Below are positions 18,744-28,563 of a stretch of DNA of 51,981 bases, piece by piece. Position 1 is the first letter of the stretch. Each line of letters opens with the position of its first letter. The stretch is from Candidatus Sulfotelmatobacter sp. Lineage in GTDB: Bacteria; Acidobacteriota; Terriglobia; Terriglobales; Acidobacteriaceae. Under the pieces are notes generated by a model. The model was not told where the DNA came from and did not search any database. It was given only the letters and a program-made list of their open reading frames with translations. The DNA is taken from assembly GCA_030038255.1 (NCBI GenBank), contig JASHPH010000249.1:1-51981 (forward strand), in the 5' to 3' direction. The position numbers and the translations under genes were made by a program.

Positions 18744-20399
18744 ATGTCCAAGCCAACCAAGAATCCGCCTTCGAGCTCAAACATGGATTCCGGGGTCCGA
18801 CTGCTGGCGTGGCTGGCCACGTGTGTCGCGGTTCTCTCCTACCTGTTTTATTTTCGCAATGGCGAAACGATGTTGTATGGCGACGCGGTCGCTCATATCA
18901 ATATCGCGCGCCGTGTCCTCGATTCGAAAACGCCCGGTCTCCTGCAGCTTGGAACAGTCTGGCTGCCGCTTCCACACCTCCTGATGGTGCCGTTCCTCGT
19001 CTCGGACGAAATGTGGCGGCGCGGTGTGGGCGGTTCAATTCCTTCTCTGATCGCGTACGTATTCGGCGTAGTGGGGATGTTTCGGCTCACGCGCGGCCTG
19101 CTTTCACAGGCCGCCAAACCAGACGCGGCCGCTCGCATCGCGGCCTGCGGTGCAGCCCTGATCTATGCCGCGAATCCGAATCTGATCTACATGCAGACGA
19201 CAGCGATGGGGGAGTCGCTCTACCTGGCACTCTTCATCTGGACAGGCGTTTATTTCAGTGAATGGCTGCGGGGCGATGCGAGTGCTCTCAACAAATGTGG
19301 AATTTGCCTCACAGCGGCGTGCCTGACGCGCTACGACGCCTGGTTCCTCGCTGCCGCGATGTCGGTGGTTGTGATCGTCCTCGCATTCCGCTCACGCACG
19401 GAGAACGAAAAAATCGCACCGCCATTTTCGCGCACCGCAGCAATAAGGTTCGTCTTGATCGCCGCCCTCGCGCCGGGGCTCTGGCTCGCCTACAACGCCA
19501 TCATCTACCGCAATCCCGTGGAGTTTGAAAATGGCCCGTACTCGGCGAAGGCGATTGAGAAGAGAACAGAAAATCCCGCGCACCCCGGGCATCCGGGGTC
19601 GGGCAGCCCGCGCGTGGCGTCGCTTTACTTTTTCAAAGCCGCTCAGGAAAACATGGCTGACGGTGAACTCTTAGAGCACGCCGTTGCGGTTTGGTTCGTG
19701 GTGGGATGCCTGGGTATGTTCCTGGTTCGCCGAGTTCTGGTGTTTGCCTTGCTCCTTGAATCGGTGGCCTTTTACGCTTTGTCAATCGCCTACGGTGGCA
19801 TTCCTATTTTCGTGCCTGCCTGGTGGCCGTTCACTCACTATAACGTTCGGTACGGATTGCAGCTGCTGCCGGCGTTTGCCGTGGCTTTCGCGGTGGTGAT
19901 GTATCTCGGCATCAAGCCGCCCTGGCCAAACGGTAGCTGGCTCAGAGCTTTTCGCTGGACATCAATCGCGGGGACGATGGCCATCGTCGTCGTGAGTTAC
20001 GCGTCTGTTTGGCGCGCGACGCCCATTACCCTCGCCGAAGCGCAGATCAATATGCACAGCCGCAATCAGCTCGAGGCGCAACTGGCGGGCTGGCTCAGCA
20101 AGCTTCCGCCGGACTCGACCATTCTGATGTATCTCGGCGATCATGTCGGCGCCCTGCAGCAGGCGGCCATTCCGTTGCGGCGCGTGATCAACGAAGGCAA
20201 CCACCGCGTGTGGAAGCAACCGCAAGATCCGGAAGGCCTCTGGGAGCGCGCCCTGGCCGATCCCGCGGCCTATGCGGACTACGTGGTCGCTTTCGAAGGC
20301 GATCCAGTCTGGCAGGCCGTGCAGAAGAGTCATCTGCGCGAGCTCGTCGAAATTCACGTGACCGGCCAGGCGCGTGCGGTTCTTTATCGCATCCGGTAA
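18744..20399 (+). CDS. Polytopic membrane glycosyltransferase (GT39/PMT-like)
   Basis: Multiple TM segments with early YGDAVAHINIARRVLD and VWLPLPHLLMVPF, typical of GT-C proteins. Confidence 0.7.
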   Translation: MSKPTKNPPSSSNMDSGVRLLAWLATCVAVLSYLFYFRNGETMLYGDAVAHINIARRVLDSKTPGLLQLGTVWLPLPHLLMVPFLVSDEMWRRGVGGSIPSLIAYVFGVVGMFRLTRGLLSQAAKPDAAARIAACGAALIYAANPNLIYMQTTAMGESLYLALFIWTGVYFSEWLRGDASALNKCGICLTAACLTRYDAWFLAAAMSVVVIVLAFRSRTENEKIAPPFSRTAAIRFVLIAALAPGLWLAYNAIIYRNPVEFENGPYSAKAIEKRTENPAHPGHPGSGSPRVASLYFFKAAQENMADGELLEHAVAVWFVVGCLGMFLVRRVLVFALLLESVAFYALSIAYGGIPIFVPAWWPFTHYNVRYGLQLLPAFAVAFAVVMYLGIKPPWPNGSWLRAFRWTSIAGTMAIVVVSYASVWRATPITLAEAQINMHSRNQLEAQLAGWLSKLPPDSTILMYLGDHVGALQQAAIPLRRVINEGNHRVWKQPQDPEGLWERALADPAAYADYVVAFEGDPVWQAVQKSHLRELVEIHVTGQARAVLYRIR

Positions 20400-20511
20400 T
20401 CACGCCGGTAACGCGACCGGCGCTGCCGGCAGTGATAGAATCCCGCCATCTGAGACATGTCTGCCGGATTAATCGTATGAAGACGCCAAGGTTGACTTCG
20501 CCCTGCGTGGA

Positions 20512-21318
20512 GTGCGCGTGAACGGCAGCGGCCGCACTATCCCTTTTGTGAAAGCCAGCGCCTGCGGCAACGATTTTCTGCTGATCGATGGCGCGCTAGC
20601 TCCCGAAGATGTAGCCGCCTTCACGCGCCGCATCTGTGACCGTCACGAAGGCGTAGGCGCGGACGGTGTCGAGTGGATCTTGCCGCATTTTTCCGCGGAT
20701 GTTGAAATCCGGCTGATTAATGCGGATGGTTCAGCGGCGGAGATTTCGGGCAATGGCACGCGCTGCGTTGCGGCCTACCTTTGCGCTACGCGCGGGAAAG
20801 AGCGCATGTCGATTCTAACTGGTGCCGGCACCCGGATTTGTACGTTGACCGGACGTAAAGACTCGGAGTACGAGTTTGAAATGGAGATGGGCGCGGCCGT
20901 TGTTGAGAAGGAACTTGCGCTGCAAGTGGATGGCAAAGAAGTGCGCGGCATCCCGGTCTCCATGGGCAATCCGCACTTCGTTGTGTTTGTGCCGGACTTT
21001 GCGGTGAACTGGCAGGCCCGCGCCGCCGCCGTCCAGCGCAACCCGCAGTTCCCCAATGGAGTGAATATCGAACTGGTTTCTCCTCATGGCCGCCACGATG
21101 TGAAGGTCGTATTTTTTGAGCGCGGCGTGGGGGAGACGCGCTCTTCGGGCACCGGTTCCTGCGCTTCGGCGGCAGCTGCGATGGTCTCCGGCCGAGCGGA
21201 ATCGCCGGTTCGAGTGCATGCGCCAGGCGGAACGCAAACCGTACGCCAGGAGGGGAAAAATCTTTTTCTTCGCGGCCCGGCACGATTGGTGTGCCGGGGC
21301 GAATTTTTGCTGAGCTAG
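20512..21318 (+). CDS. dapF: Diaminopimelate epimerase
   Basis: FVKASACGNDFLLIDG; AEISGNGTRCVAAYL; RGVGETRSSGTGSCASAAAAM active-site motifs; GTG start. Confidence 0.93.
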   Translation: MRVNGSGRTIPFVKASACGNDFLLIDGALAPEDVAAFTRRICDRHEGVGADGVEWILPHFSADVEIRLINADGSAAEISGNGTRCVAAYLCATRGKERMSILTGAGTRICTLTGRKDSEYEFEMEMGAAVVEKELALQVDGKEVRGIPVSMGNPHFVVFVPDFAVNWQARAAAVQRNPQFPNGVNIELVSPHGRHDVKVVFFERGVGETRSSGTGSCASAAAAMVSGRAESPVRVHAPGGTQTVRQEGKNLFLRGPARLVCRGEFLLS

Positions 21319-21355
21319 AGCTGAGCTGATTCGGTACGCACATCGGCTTGGCGCA

Positions 21356-22348
21356 TTGGTCGTTGTGCGCAATGTGGTTCATAGAAGAATGTCATCCTCG
21401 AACGTTAAGCCTTCAACTTCGAAGCAGCAATGCATCAAGCCGCCGGCGCTTCGTCCCGGAGACACGGTTGGCATCGTCGCGCCCGCCAGCAACATTAAGC
21501 AGGCCGATCTCGAGGCGGGCTGCGAAGCCTTGCGTCGCGCGGGATACAAGCCGTTCTATTTTGACTCCATCCTGGAGCAAGATCTGTACTTTGCTGGATC
21601 GGCGAAGCGCCGTCTTCGCGAGCTGCAGGAAATGTTTTCGCGCTACGAAGTGCGCGCCATCATTTGCGCTCGCGGCGGTTATGGGGCGAATTACTTGCTG
21701 CCAGAGAAGCCCGTCGCGTCACGCCCGAAGATCCTTGTCGGTTACAGCGACATCACTTCGTTGCTCACTTATTTTTCAACTCCTGAAGGCTTCGTTACGT
21801 TTCACGGCCCCATGGCCGCCAAGGATTGGGCGCACAACGATGGCGTGCATCTTGCGTCCTGGCGGTCCGCGCTCTCTGGCGCCGAACCGTGGGATGTTCC
21901 CACAGGCGCGGGAGTCAGCGGACTGGTGGACGGAGAAGCGGAGGGCACACTCTATGGTGGATGCCTCTCTATTCTGGTGGCGTCGCTCGGCACACCGTAC
22001 GAAATTCAGACTGATGGCACGATTCTCTTTCTCGAAGACCTCGCGGCCAAACCCTATCAGATCGACCGCATGCTCATGCACTTGAAACTGGCGGGCAAGT
22101 TTGCGCGCGTGCGGGGCATCGTTTTCGGCGAAATGCTCGACTGCGTGCAGGCACCGGGCCAGGGATACACTTTGCAGGAAGTGGTGACGCGCATTGTGGG
22201 TGATCTCGAAGTCCCCGTTGCTTACGGGGTTCGCTCCGGCCACGTGATGGCCGAAAACATCACTCTGCCATTCGGAGTGCGAGCGAGGCTGACTGTGCGC
22301 GGCGGGCAGGTGGGACTGAGAATTCTCGAATCGGCGGTCACGCCCTGA
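21356..22348 (+). CDS. ldcA: LD-carboxypeptidase (peptidase S66 family)
   Basis: LRPGDTVGIVAPAS; AIICARGGYGANYLLP; LVGYSDITSLLTYF; VAYGVRSGHV. Confidence 0.92.
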   Translation: MVVVRNVVHRRMSSSNVKPSTSKQQCIKPPALRPGDTVGIVAPASNIKQADLEAGCEALRRAGYKPFYFDSILEQDLYFAGSAKRRLRELQEMFSRYEVRAIICARGGYGANYLLPEKPVASRPKILVGYSDITSLLTYFSTPEGFVTFHGPMAAKDWAHNDGVHLASWRSALSGAEPWDVPTGAGVSGLVDGEAEGTLYGGCLSILVASLGTPYEIQTDGTILFLEDLAAKPYQIDRMLMHLKLAGKFARVRGIVFGEMLDCVQAPGQGYTLQEVVTRIVGDLEVPVAYGVRSGHVMAENITLPFGVRARLTVRGGQVGLRILESAVTP

Positions 22349-22409
22349 CACGCCAATCAAACAAACTAAAACCAGACACGCTCGGTAGAGACACTCTCAA
22401 ACAAGAACG

Positions 22410-23849
22410 ATGGACGTAGCCAAACACATTCACCTGATCGGAATCTGCGGCACGGCCATGGCCTCGCTCGCTGGAATGCTCAACCAGCGCGGCTTTCGCG
22501 TGACCGGTTCCGACGCGGCCGCCTATCCGCCGATGTCGGATTTCCTGCGCGATCTGAACATTCCCGTGTCGCAGCCCTTCGATGCGCGAAATCTCGAACC
22601 GCGTACTGATCTGGTCGTAGTCGGCAACGCCATATCGCGAGGGAACGTGGAGGTCGAGCACGTCCTCGATCAGCGCATCCCCTTCTGCTCGCTTCCGCAA
22701 TTGCTGCACGACGAATTTCTGTGCGGAAAAGAAGTTCTGGTCGTGGCCGGCACTCACGGTAAGACGACAACAACTTCCATGCTCGCGTGGATCTTCTACT
22801 CCGCCGGCCTCGACCCGTCCTTTTTGATCGGAGGCATCGCCGAAAATTTCGGCTCGAGCTTTCATCTGGGTCAGGGGAAGCACTTCATCCTTGAAGGCGA
22901 TGAGTACGACACCGCCTTCTTTGATAAAGGTCCGAAGTTTCTGCACTACTTTCCTGACGCCGTGATCCTCACTTCGGTCGAGTTCGATCACGCCGATATC
23001 TACAAAGATCTCGACGCCGTGGAAACGGCTTTCAAGCGCCTGGTCAACCTCGTTCCTCGGCGCGGGCGCATCGTCGCCTTCGACGGCGCCTTCGGCGAAG
23101 CACCAGAAAGCCCAAGCCTGGAGCGCTGTCTCGCCAAGGCGTTCTGTCCTGTCGAACGCTACGGAGCGGGCCCGCGCGCGAACTGGCGAATCAGCAACCT
23201 GCACCTCGATCCCGGCCACACGCGCTGGACCGTCTTGCGCGGCGACGCGCCCTGGGCGGAATTCGACTTTGCGCTCCCCGGTGAATACAACGTCTGGAAC
23301 GCAACGGCCGCCGCGGCGCTGGCCGCCGGATACGGAATTCCGAAAGACGCTATTGCCTCTGCCTTGCAAACTTTCAAAAGCGTGAAGCGGCGCCTCGAAG
23401 TCAGGGCACAGGTGAACGGCATCACGGTCATTGACGATTTCGCGCACCATCCCACGGCCATCGCTGGCACGGTGAAAGCACTGCGCGCACGTTATCCCGG
23501 CGCGCGATTGTGGGCGATTCTGGAGCCCCGCTCCAATACCCTGCGCCGGCGTGTGCTGCAAAACGAGTTGGCACGCAGCCTTGCCCTGGCCGATGAGATT
23601 GTCGTTGCCAACGTGTTTCGCTCGGAGGCCGTTCCCGAAAGCGAGCGCATGCAACTGCCGGAGCTCGCCGCCGCGATACGCCGCCACGGAAAACAGGCGC
23701 GCCTGCTCGCGGACGCCGACGCCATTGTGCAAGCCGTGGCGCCCGAAATGCGCAGTGGAGATGTAGTCGCCATTCTTTCCAATGGCGGCTTTGGCGGCAT
23801 TTATGAAAAACTGCCTGCGCGTCTAAAGCAGCTGGCAGGTAGCAAATGA
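22410..23849 (+). CDS. mpl: UDP-N-acetylmuramate--L-alanyl-gamma-D-glutamyl-meso-diaminopimelate ligase
   Basis: HIHLIGICGTAMASLAGMLNQRGFRVTGSD; VVAGTHGKTTTTSMLAWI; DDFAHHPTAI. Confidence 0.93.
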   Translation: MDVAKHIHLIGICGTAMASLAGMLNQRGFRVTGSDAAAYPPMSDFLRDLNIPVSQPFDARNLEPRTDLVVVGNAISRGNVEVEHVLDQRIPFCSLPQLLHDEFLCGKEVLVVAGTHGKTTTTSMLAWIFYSAGLDPSFLIGGIAENFGSSFHLGQGKHFILEGDEYDTAFFDKGPKFLHYFPDAVILTSVEFDHADIYKDLDAVETAFKRLVNLVPRRGRIVAFDGAFGEAPESPSLERCLAKAFCPVERYGAGPRANWRISNLHLDPGHTRWTVLRGDAPWAEFDFALPGEYNVWNATAAAALAAGYGIPKDAIASALQTFKSVKRRLEVRAQVNGITVIDDFAHHPTAIAGTVKALRARYPGARLWAILEPRSNTLRRRVLQNELARSLALADEIVVANVFRSEAVPESERMQLPELAAAIRRHGKQARLLADADAIVQAVAPEMRSGDVVAILSNGGFGGIYEKLPARLKQLAGSK

Positions 23850-25708
23850 GTCCCTTCCCTCCGATCCGACGCGCGGCACACCTTGCGGTCGTTGCGGCAA
23901 TTCTGTTCACGCCGCTTGCGTTTGCGCAGTCGTTACCCGTCTCTTACACGATCACACTTGCGTCACCCGCTCAACATCTGGTCGAAGTGCAAATCACCCT
24001 TCCCGCCGGCACGCCGCAGCGAGAGCTGCAACTCCCCGTGTGGAATGCGCTTTATCAGGTTCGGGATTTCGCCCAGTACGTGAACTGGGTGCGCGCCAAA
24101 GACCGTTCCGGCAGGGAACTCGCAGTCCGCGTGGTTTCGAAAAGCTGCTGGCAAATTGAAGACGCTGCAGGCGGCGCAGTCGTCGATTATCGGATCTACG
24201 TCGATTCTCCCGGACCATTCGGCGCGCAATTTAACCCGCATCATGCCTTCTTCAACCTGGCGCAAATCCTGATGTATCCGGTGGACTCGCGCCGCGCGCC
24301 CATGCGTGTGCGATTCAGTCATGTTCCGGACACTTGGCGCATCGCCACGCCACTGTCGCAAGGCGCAGATGATCAATTTGAGGCGGACGACTATGACCGG
24401 CTGGTCGATTCGCCCGTGGAGATCAGCGGTTTTCGAGAGTCCGATTTCGACGAGGCCGGCGGGCACTTCCGCGTCATTGTCGACGCCGATGCCGCCGACT
24501 ACAACATGGAAAGCATCGTCGGCGAGTTGCACAAGATCGTGGCCGCTGCGACTTCATGGATGAACGACCGCCCCTTCGACACCTACAGTTTCATCTACCA
24601 CTTTCCCCACGGACCCGGCGGCGGCGGAATGGAACACTCCTTCTCGACTGCAATCGACATCAACGCGGAATCGCTCAAATCAAATCTCGAAACGCTCGCC
24701 GGAATCAGTGCCCATGAATTTTTCCATCTCTGGAACGTGAAGCGAATTCGCCCGCAGACGCTCGAACCAGTTGACTACACGAAAGAAAATTACACGCGCG
24801 CGCTGTGGTTCAGCGAAGGCGTGACCAGCACTGTCGATGGCATCATTCAGTTGCGCGCTGGATTGCTAGACGAGAAGCAGTACCTCAAGAGGTTGGGCGA
24901 GTTGATTGCTGAGTTGGAACGGCGTCCGGCCCATCTGACGCAGTCGGCGGAAGAATCGAGTCTCGACGCCTGGCTCGAGGGTGACGCCTACTATCGTCGT
25001 CCGGAGAGAAGCATTTCTTATTACAACAAGGGCGAACTGCTCGGCATCATGCTCGACCTGGCCGTACGCGAGGCCAGCCATGGGCAGGCCTCGCTGCGCG
25101 ATGTTTTCGAGTGGATGAATGTGAACTATGCCAAGAAGGGCAAATTCTTCAACGATAGCGAGGGAGTGCGGCAAGCTGCGGAAGCTGTCAGTCACTCCGA
25201 TCTCGGCGGGTTCTTCGCGAAGTATGTCGCAGGGACGGAGGAAATCCCGTGGAACGATTTTCTGCGCTCGGTCGGCCTTCGTGCCCAGGCAATCACCGTC
25301 TCCGTTGCAGACGCCGGATTTCTCGCCTCGCGCAACTTTGACGGACCAATGTCAGTGTTGGCCGTCACGCCGGGCAGCGACGCTGAGCGTGCGGGATTGC
25401 AGGTTGGCGACGTGATTGTGGAACTGCAGGGGAAGACCGCCGAACAGGATGCGCGGCAGGAGTTGGCGCGACTGAATCCAGGCGATACGCTAAGGCTGAA
25501 AGTCCGCGGCCGCCGCGGGGCTGAGCGCGAACTGAAATGGAAGATCGCCAGCCGCCAGGAAATTTCTTACGAGATAGGTGATCTCGATCATGTAACCGAT
25601 GCCCAGCACGCACGCCGCGCGGCGTGGATCCAGGGAGAAGACCAAAGTACCGCAAGCGGAGCAGGTGAAGCAGGAACCGCCGCGCGATCGGGGTCTCAAG
25701 AACAATGA
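23846..25708 (+). CDS. M61 family (glycyl aminopeptidase-like) peptidase with PDZ domain
   Basis: ISAHEFFHLWNVKRIRP (HExxH), WFSEGVTS, GGGMEHSFSTAID; C-terminal PDZ SDAERAGLQVGDVIVELQGK. Overlaps mpl by 4 bp. Confidence 0.92.
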   Translation: MSPFPPIRRAAHLAVVAAILFTPLAFAQSLPVSYTITLASPAQHLVEVQITLPAGTPQRELQLPVWNALYQVRDFAQYVNWVRAKDRSGRELAVRVVSKSCWQIEDAAGGAVVDYRIYVDSPGPFGAQFNPHHAFFNLAQILMYPVDSRRAPMRVRFSHVPDTWRIATPLSQGADDQFEADDYDRLVDSPVEISGFRESDFDEAGGHFRVIVDADAADYNMESIVGELHKIVAAATSWMNDRPFDTYSFIYHFPHGPGGGGMEHSFSTAIDINAESLKSNLETLAGISAHEFFHLWNVKRIRPQTLEPVDYTKENYTRALWFSEGVTSTVDGIIQLRAGLLDEKQYLKRLGELIAELERRPAHLTQSAEESSLDAWLEGDAYYRRPERSISYYNKGELLGIMLDLAVREASHGQASLRDVFEWMNVNYAKKGKFFNDSEGVRQAAEAVSHSDLGGFFAKYVAGTEEIPWNDFLRSVGLRAQAITVSVADAGFLASRNFDGPMSVLAVTPGSDAERAGLQVGDVIVELQGKTAEQDARQELARLNPGDTLRLKVRGRRGAERELKWKIASRQEISYEIGDLDHVTDAQHARRAAWIQGEDQSTASGAGEAGTAARSGSQEQ

Positions 25709-26475
25709 TCAGAACGCTCATCATGCTGACGTTCTGGGGCCTGGCAGCCCCGTTCGCCGCATTGATCGGCTTTCCGTGGACGTTCCTCACGGGCGACATC
25801 CGCCTTCTCTATCGCATGTTCAACTGGGGCGCATTCGCTGGGGTCCGCCTGGCCGGCGTTCGCGTGGAAATCGTGGGTCTCGACAAACTCGACCCTGCGC
25901 GGACCTACATCTTCATGTCGAATCACGCGTCGAACCTCGACCCGCCGATTCAAATTCCGCTGATCCCGCGCCGCACTTCCGTCATGGTGAAAAAGGAATT
26001 ATTCAAGACTCCCATTCTTGGGCCTGCGATGCGTATGGCGTCGCTGGTTCCAGTGGATCGCGGCAACCGCGACGCCGGCATTGAAGCGGTCGTGGTAGCC
26101 AAAGCGGTCATCCAGCAAGGAATCAACATGACGATTTACGTTGAGGGCCAGCGTTCCTTCGACGGTAAACTCCAGCCCTTCAAGAAAGGGCCGTTTTATC
26201 TCGCCATGGAGTGCGGCGTTCCGGTGGTGCCCATGACGATCGTCGGCACGCACTACGCCATGCCGAAAAAACGATTTGCCATCAAGCCGGGGTTGGTCAA
26301 GGTGATCTTCCATCCGCCGATCCGACCGAGAGATTTCGGGGATCGCGATGCGCTGATGGAAAAAGTGCGCGCCGTCATTGAGAGCAGCTTGCCGGAAGAA
26401 TACAAACAGCATTCATCAACCACAGAGGCACACAGGTTCACAGAGAAACCTAAGTTTCCCTGTGCTCCTCTGTGA
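25705..26475 (+). CDS. plsC: 1-acyl-sn-glycerol-3-phosphate acyltransferase
   Basis: FMSNHASNLDPPIQI; VEGQRSFDGKLQPFKKGPFYLAMECGVPVVPM. The extreme C-terminus is encoded by a palindromic repeat. Confidence 0.9.
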   Translation: MIRTLIMLTFWGLAAPFAALIGFPWTFLTGDIRLLYRMFNWGAFAGVRLAGVRVEIVGLDKLDPARTYIFMSNHASNLDPPIQIPLIPRRTSVMVKKELFKTPILGPAMRMASLVPVDRGNRDAGIEAVVVAKAVIQQGINMTIYVEGQRSFDGKLQPFKKGPFYLAMECGVPVVPMTIVGTHYAMPKKRFAIKPGLVKVIFHPPIRPRDFGDRDALMEKVRAVIESSLPEEYKQHSSTTEAHRFTEKPKFPCAPL

Positions 26476-26486
26476 CCTCTGTGGTT
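26418..26486. repeat. CACAGAGG-type palindromic repeat overlapping the 3' end of plsC
   Basis: aaccacagaggcacacaggttcacagagaaa ... tttccctgtgctcctctgtgacctctgtggtt, near-perfect inverted arms. Confidence 0.85.
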
Positions 26487-26619
26487 AAGGCCAATCCTTA
26501 AATGCATTCAAGTCGGTTTGCATGCCGTCGCACATCAGTTCCGGTTTGCCCGTGATCGGCCCGAATCCGCTCCGGCAGTAGAAGGCAAGCGCCTCTCGGC
26601 GTATGATGCTTTCGGCTTC
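26485..26619 (-). pseudogene. C-terminal remnant of a GNAT-type acetyltransferase
   Basis: Manual translation: EAESIIRREALAFYCRSGFGPITGKPELMCDGMQTDLNAFKDWP*, with the R.ALAFY...GF pattern of the GNAT C-terminus. There is an in-frame stop immediately upstream and no start. Confidence 0.5.
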
Positions 26620-26621
26620 TC

Positions 26622-27317
26622 ATGCGCCCCACAAAGACCATCACCGGGCTCTTGTTGGTGGCTGCCCCCGTCGGCATTCTAGGATTCGCGGCCCTGCTGC
26701 TATGGCTGTCGGGCGATTGGCGCTGGGTGGAGGGCTGGATCTTCGATGTCTGGTGGGTGTCCTTCATTGCCGCCATGTTCTTGTGGCTCCGCTACAAGGA
26801 TCCTGCGCTGATGTCTGAGCGCATGCGCATGCCGGGCAGCGGCGGTGAATCGCGAGCCGATATGGCTATCCTCATCGGGATAAAACTGGGCTTCCTCGCC
26901 TGGATCGTCCTATCGGCGTTGGACGTGCGTTTCGGCTGGCTGCCGCGCCTGCCGGTGTGGAGCGAGGTCTGCGGAGGCCTCCTGCTCTTCGGGGGCAGTT
27001 TTCCGTGCTTCCGCGCGCTCACCGAGAACACGTATGCGTCGCAGTTGGTGCGTATTCAGAGCGAGCGCGGCCAGCACGTCATCGATACCGGCGTCTACGG
27101 CTTTGTTCGCCACCCCATGTATCTTGGGGCAAGTCTATGGTTCCTAGGTGGCGCGTTGCTGCTCGGCTCCGTTTGTGGCCTTCTCGTAGGCCTGGCCGTG
27201 GTCGGGTTGATCATTGTGCGCATCTTTGGCGAGGAGAAGCTGTTGGCACGCGATCTGGAGGGCTACAAGGAATATCTCCAGAAGGTGCGTTACCGGTTGG
27301 TACCACACGTCTGGTGA
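26622..27317 (+). CDS. Isoprenylcysteine carboxyl methyltransferase-like membrane methyltransferase
   Basis: Several TMs; GVYGFVRHPMYLGASLWFLGGALLLGS; EEKLLARDLEGYKEYLQKVRYRLVP. Confidence 0.88.
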   Translation: MRPTKTITGLLLVAAPVGILGFAALLLWLSGDWRWVEGWIFDVWWVSFIAAMFLWLRYKDPALMSERMRMPGSGGESRADMAILIGIKLGFLAWIVLSALDVRFGWLPRLPVWSEVCGGLLLFGGSFPCFRALTENTYASQLVRIQSERGQHVIDTGVYGFVRHPMYLGASLWFLGGALLLGSVCGLLVGLAVVGLIIVRIFGEEKLLARDLEGYKEYLQKVRYRLVPHVW

Positions 27318-27473
27318 TCACCCCGTCAACGAATTTCCGCTCTCAATCAGACAGGTGTTGGCGGTATCCGACTCAACGGGCGGATCGTCGGCGATCCGGA
27401 AGCAATTTGGCGAACCTGTCATCGGCGCAGTGTTTCTCATTCCGGGCTTTGATGAGGTGGATCGATCGGTTTG

Positions 27474-28469
27474 CTAGTCTTTCTTTCGCACCGCCCGTGC
27501 GATGTCCGGTAACTTAGGAAGAATCGCGGAGTACTTCAGCCACAACTTGTGATCGACCGCCGGCGATCCGCTGACCAGTGTGCCCGCTGCAATGTCATTC
27601 GCCACACCGCTTTGCGGCGTCACGATCGCGTTGTCTCCCACCTTGCAGTGCCCGACCACTCCGACCTGACCAGTAAGAACGACTCTGTTGCCGATTTCCG
27701 TTGATCCCGCCAGCCCCACCTGCGCGCACAGCAGCGCATCTTCGCCCACTTGCGACCCATGCCCGACCTGCACCAGGTTGTCGATCTTCACGCCGCGGCC
27801 AATTCGCGTTTCGCCCACGCTCGCCCGGTCGATGCAGGAATTCGCCTGTATCTCGACGTCATCGCCGATTACGACCGGCGCGGGCTGTGGAATCTTGTGC
27901 CAGCGGCCGTCGGCCGTCTTGGCGAAGCCGAACCCGTCCGCTCCAATCACAACTCCATTCTGCAGAATCACGTTGCGGCCGATGCGGCAGTTCTCACGCA
28001 CGACCGAGTGGGCATGAGCGAAAAAGTTGTCGCCGATCTTCGCTCCGCGATAAATGACGACGTGCGCCAGCAGCACCGCGTTGGCGCCGATCTCGACATC
28101 CTCGCCAATCACGACGTACGGCCCAATGTGCGCGTCGGCCCCAATTCGTGCGCTGGCATGCACAACCGCGGTGGGATGTACGCCCGGTGCATAACGCATC
28201 GGCTGGTGAAACAATTCGAGTGCTCGCGCGAACGTCAGATAAGGATCTTTCGCGCGCAACATTGCCGCAGGAATGGCAGGGAAGTCCTCGGCCACAATGA
28301 CGGCTGAGGCCTTGGTCGTCCGCGCCGCCGCCGCGTATTTGGGATTGGAGACGAACGTCAGTTCTCCCGGGCCGGCGTGCTCAATTCCGTTGAGTCCCGT
28401 GATTTCAGTGTCAGGAGAGCCGTTTTCAAGGCGCAGGTTGAGGGCAGAAGCGATCACAGAGAGTTTCAT
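27474..28469 (-). CDS. lpxD: UDP-3-O-(3-hydroxymyristoyl)glucosamine N-acyltransferase
   Basis: Hexapeptide repeats; [42 protein letters not shown]. Confidence 0.94.
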   Translation of the reverse strand: MKLSVIASALNLRLENGSPDTEITGLNGIEHAGPGELTFVSNPKYAAAARTTKASAVIVAEDFPAIPAAMLRAKDPYLTFARALELFHQPMRYAPGVHPTAVVHASARIGADAHIGPYVVIGEDVEIGANAVLLAHVVIYRGAKIGDNFFAHAHSVVRENCRIGRNVILQNGVVIGADGFGFAKTADGRWHKIPQPAPVVIGDDVEIQANSCIDRASVGETRIGRGVKIDNLVQVGHGSQVGEDALLCAQVGLAGSTEIGNRVVLTGQVGVVGHCKVGDNAIVTPQSGVANDIAAGTLVSGSPAVDHKLWLKYSAILPKLPDIARAVRKKD

Positions 28470-28563
28470 TGTGATGATCGGAGACGCCAGTAAATCCTAC
28501 ACTAGCCCGCGACTCCGATCAGGGAGTGGCTGTTTGCGATGTGATCGGGCCGAGCCTTTGCGC

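Noticed and set aside
17417-18820. 467-aa minus-strand ORF
   Set aside because: Antisense to mtnP and the PfkB kinase, both with clear motifs; a long open antisense frame is expected in GC-rich DNA.
22338-23732. 464-aa minus-strand ORF
   Set aside because: Antisense to mpl, which has unambiguous Mur-ligase motifs.
27318-27473. Short ORF extension (27214..27477) as a gene remnant
   Set aside because: The peptide NEFPLSIRQVLAVSDSTGG... matches nothing I recognise and the rest of the ORF is an off-frame overlap with the ICMT-like gene.
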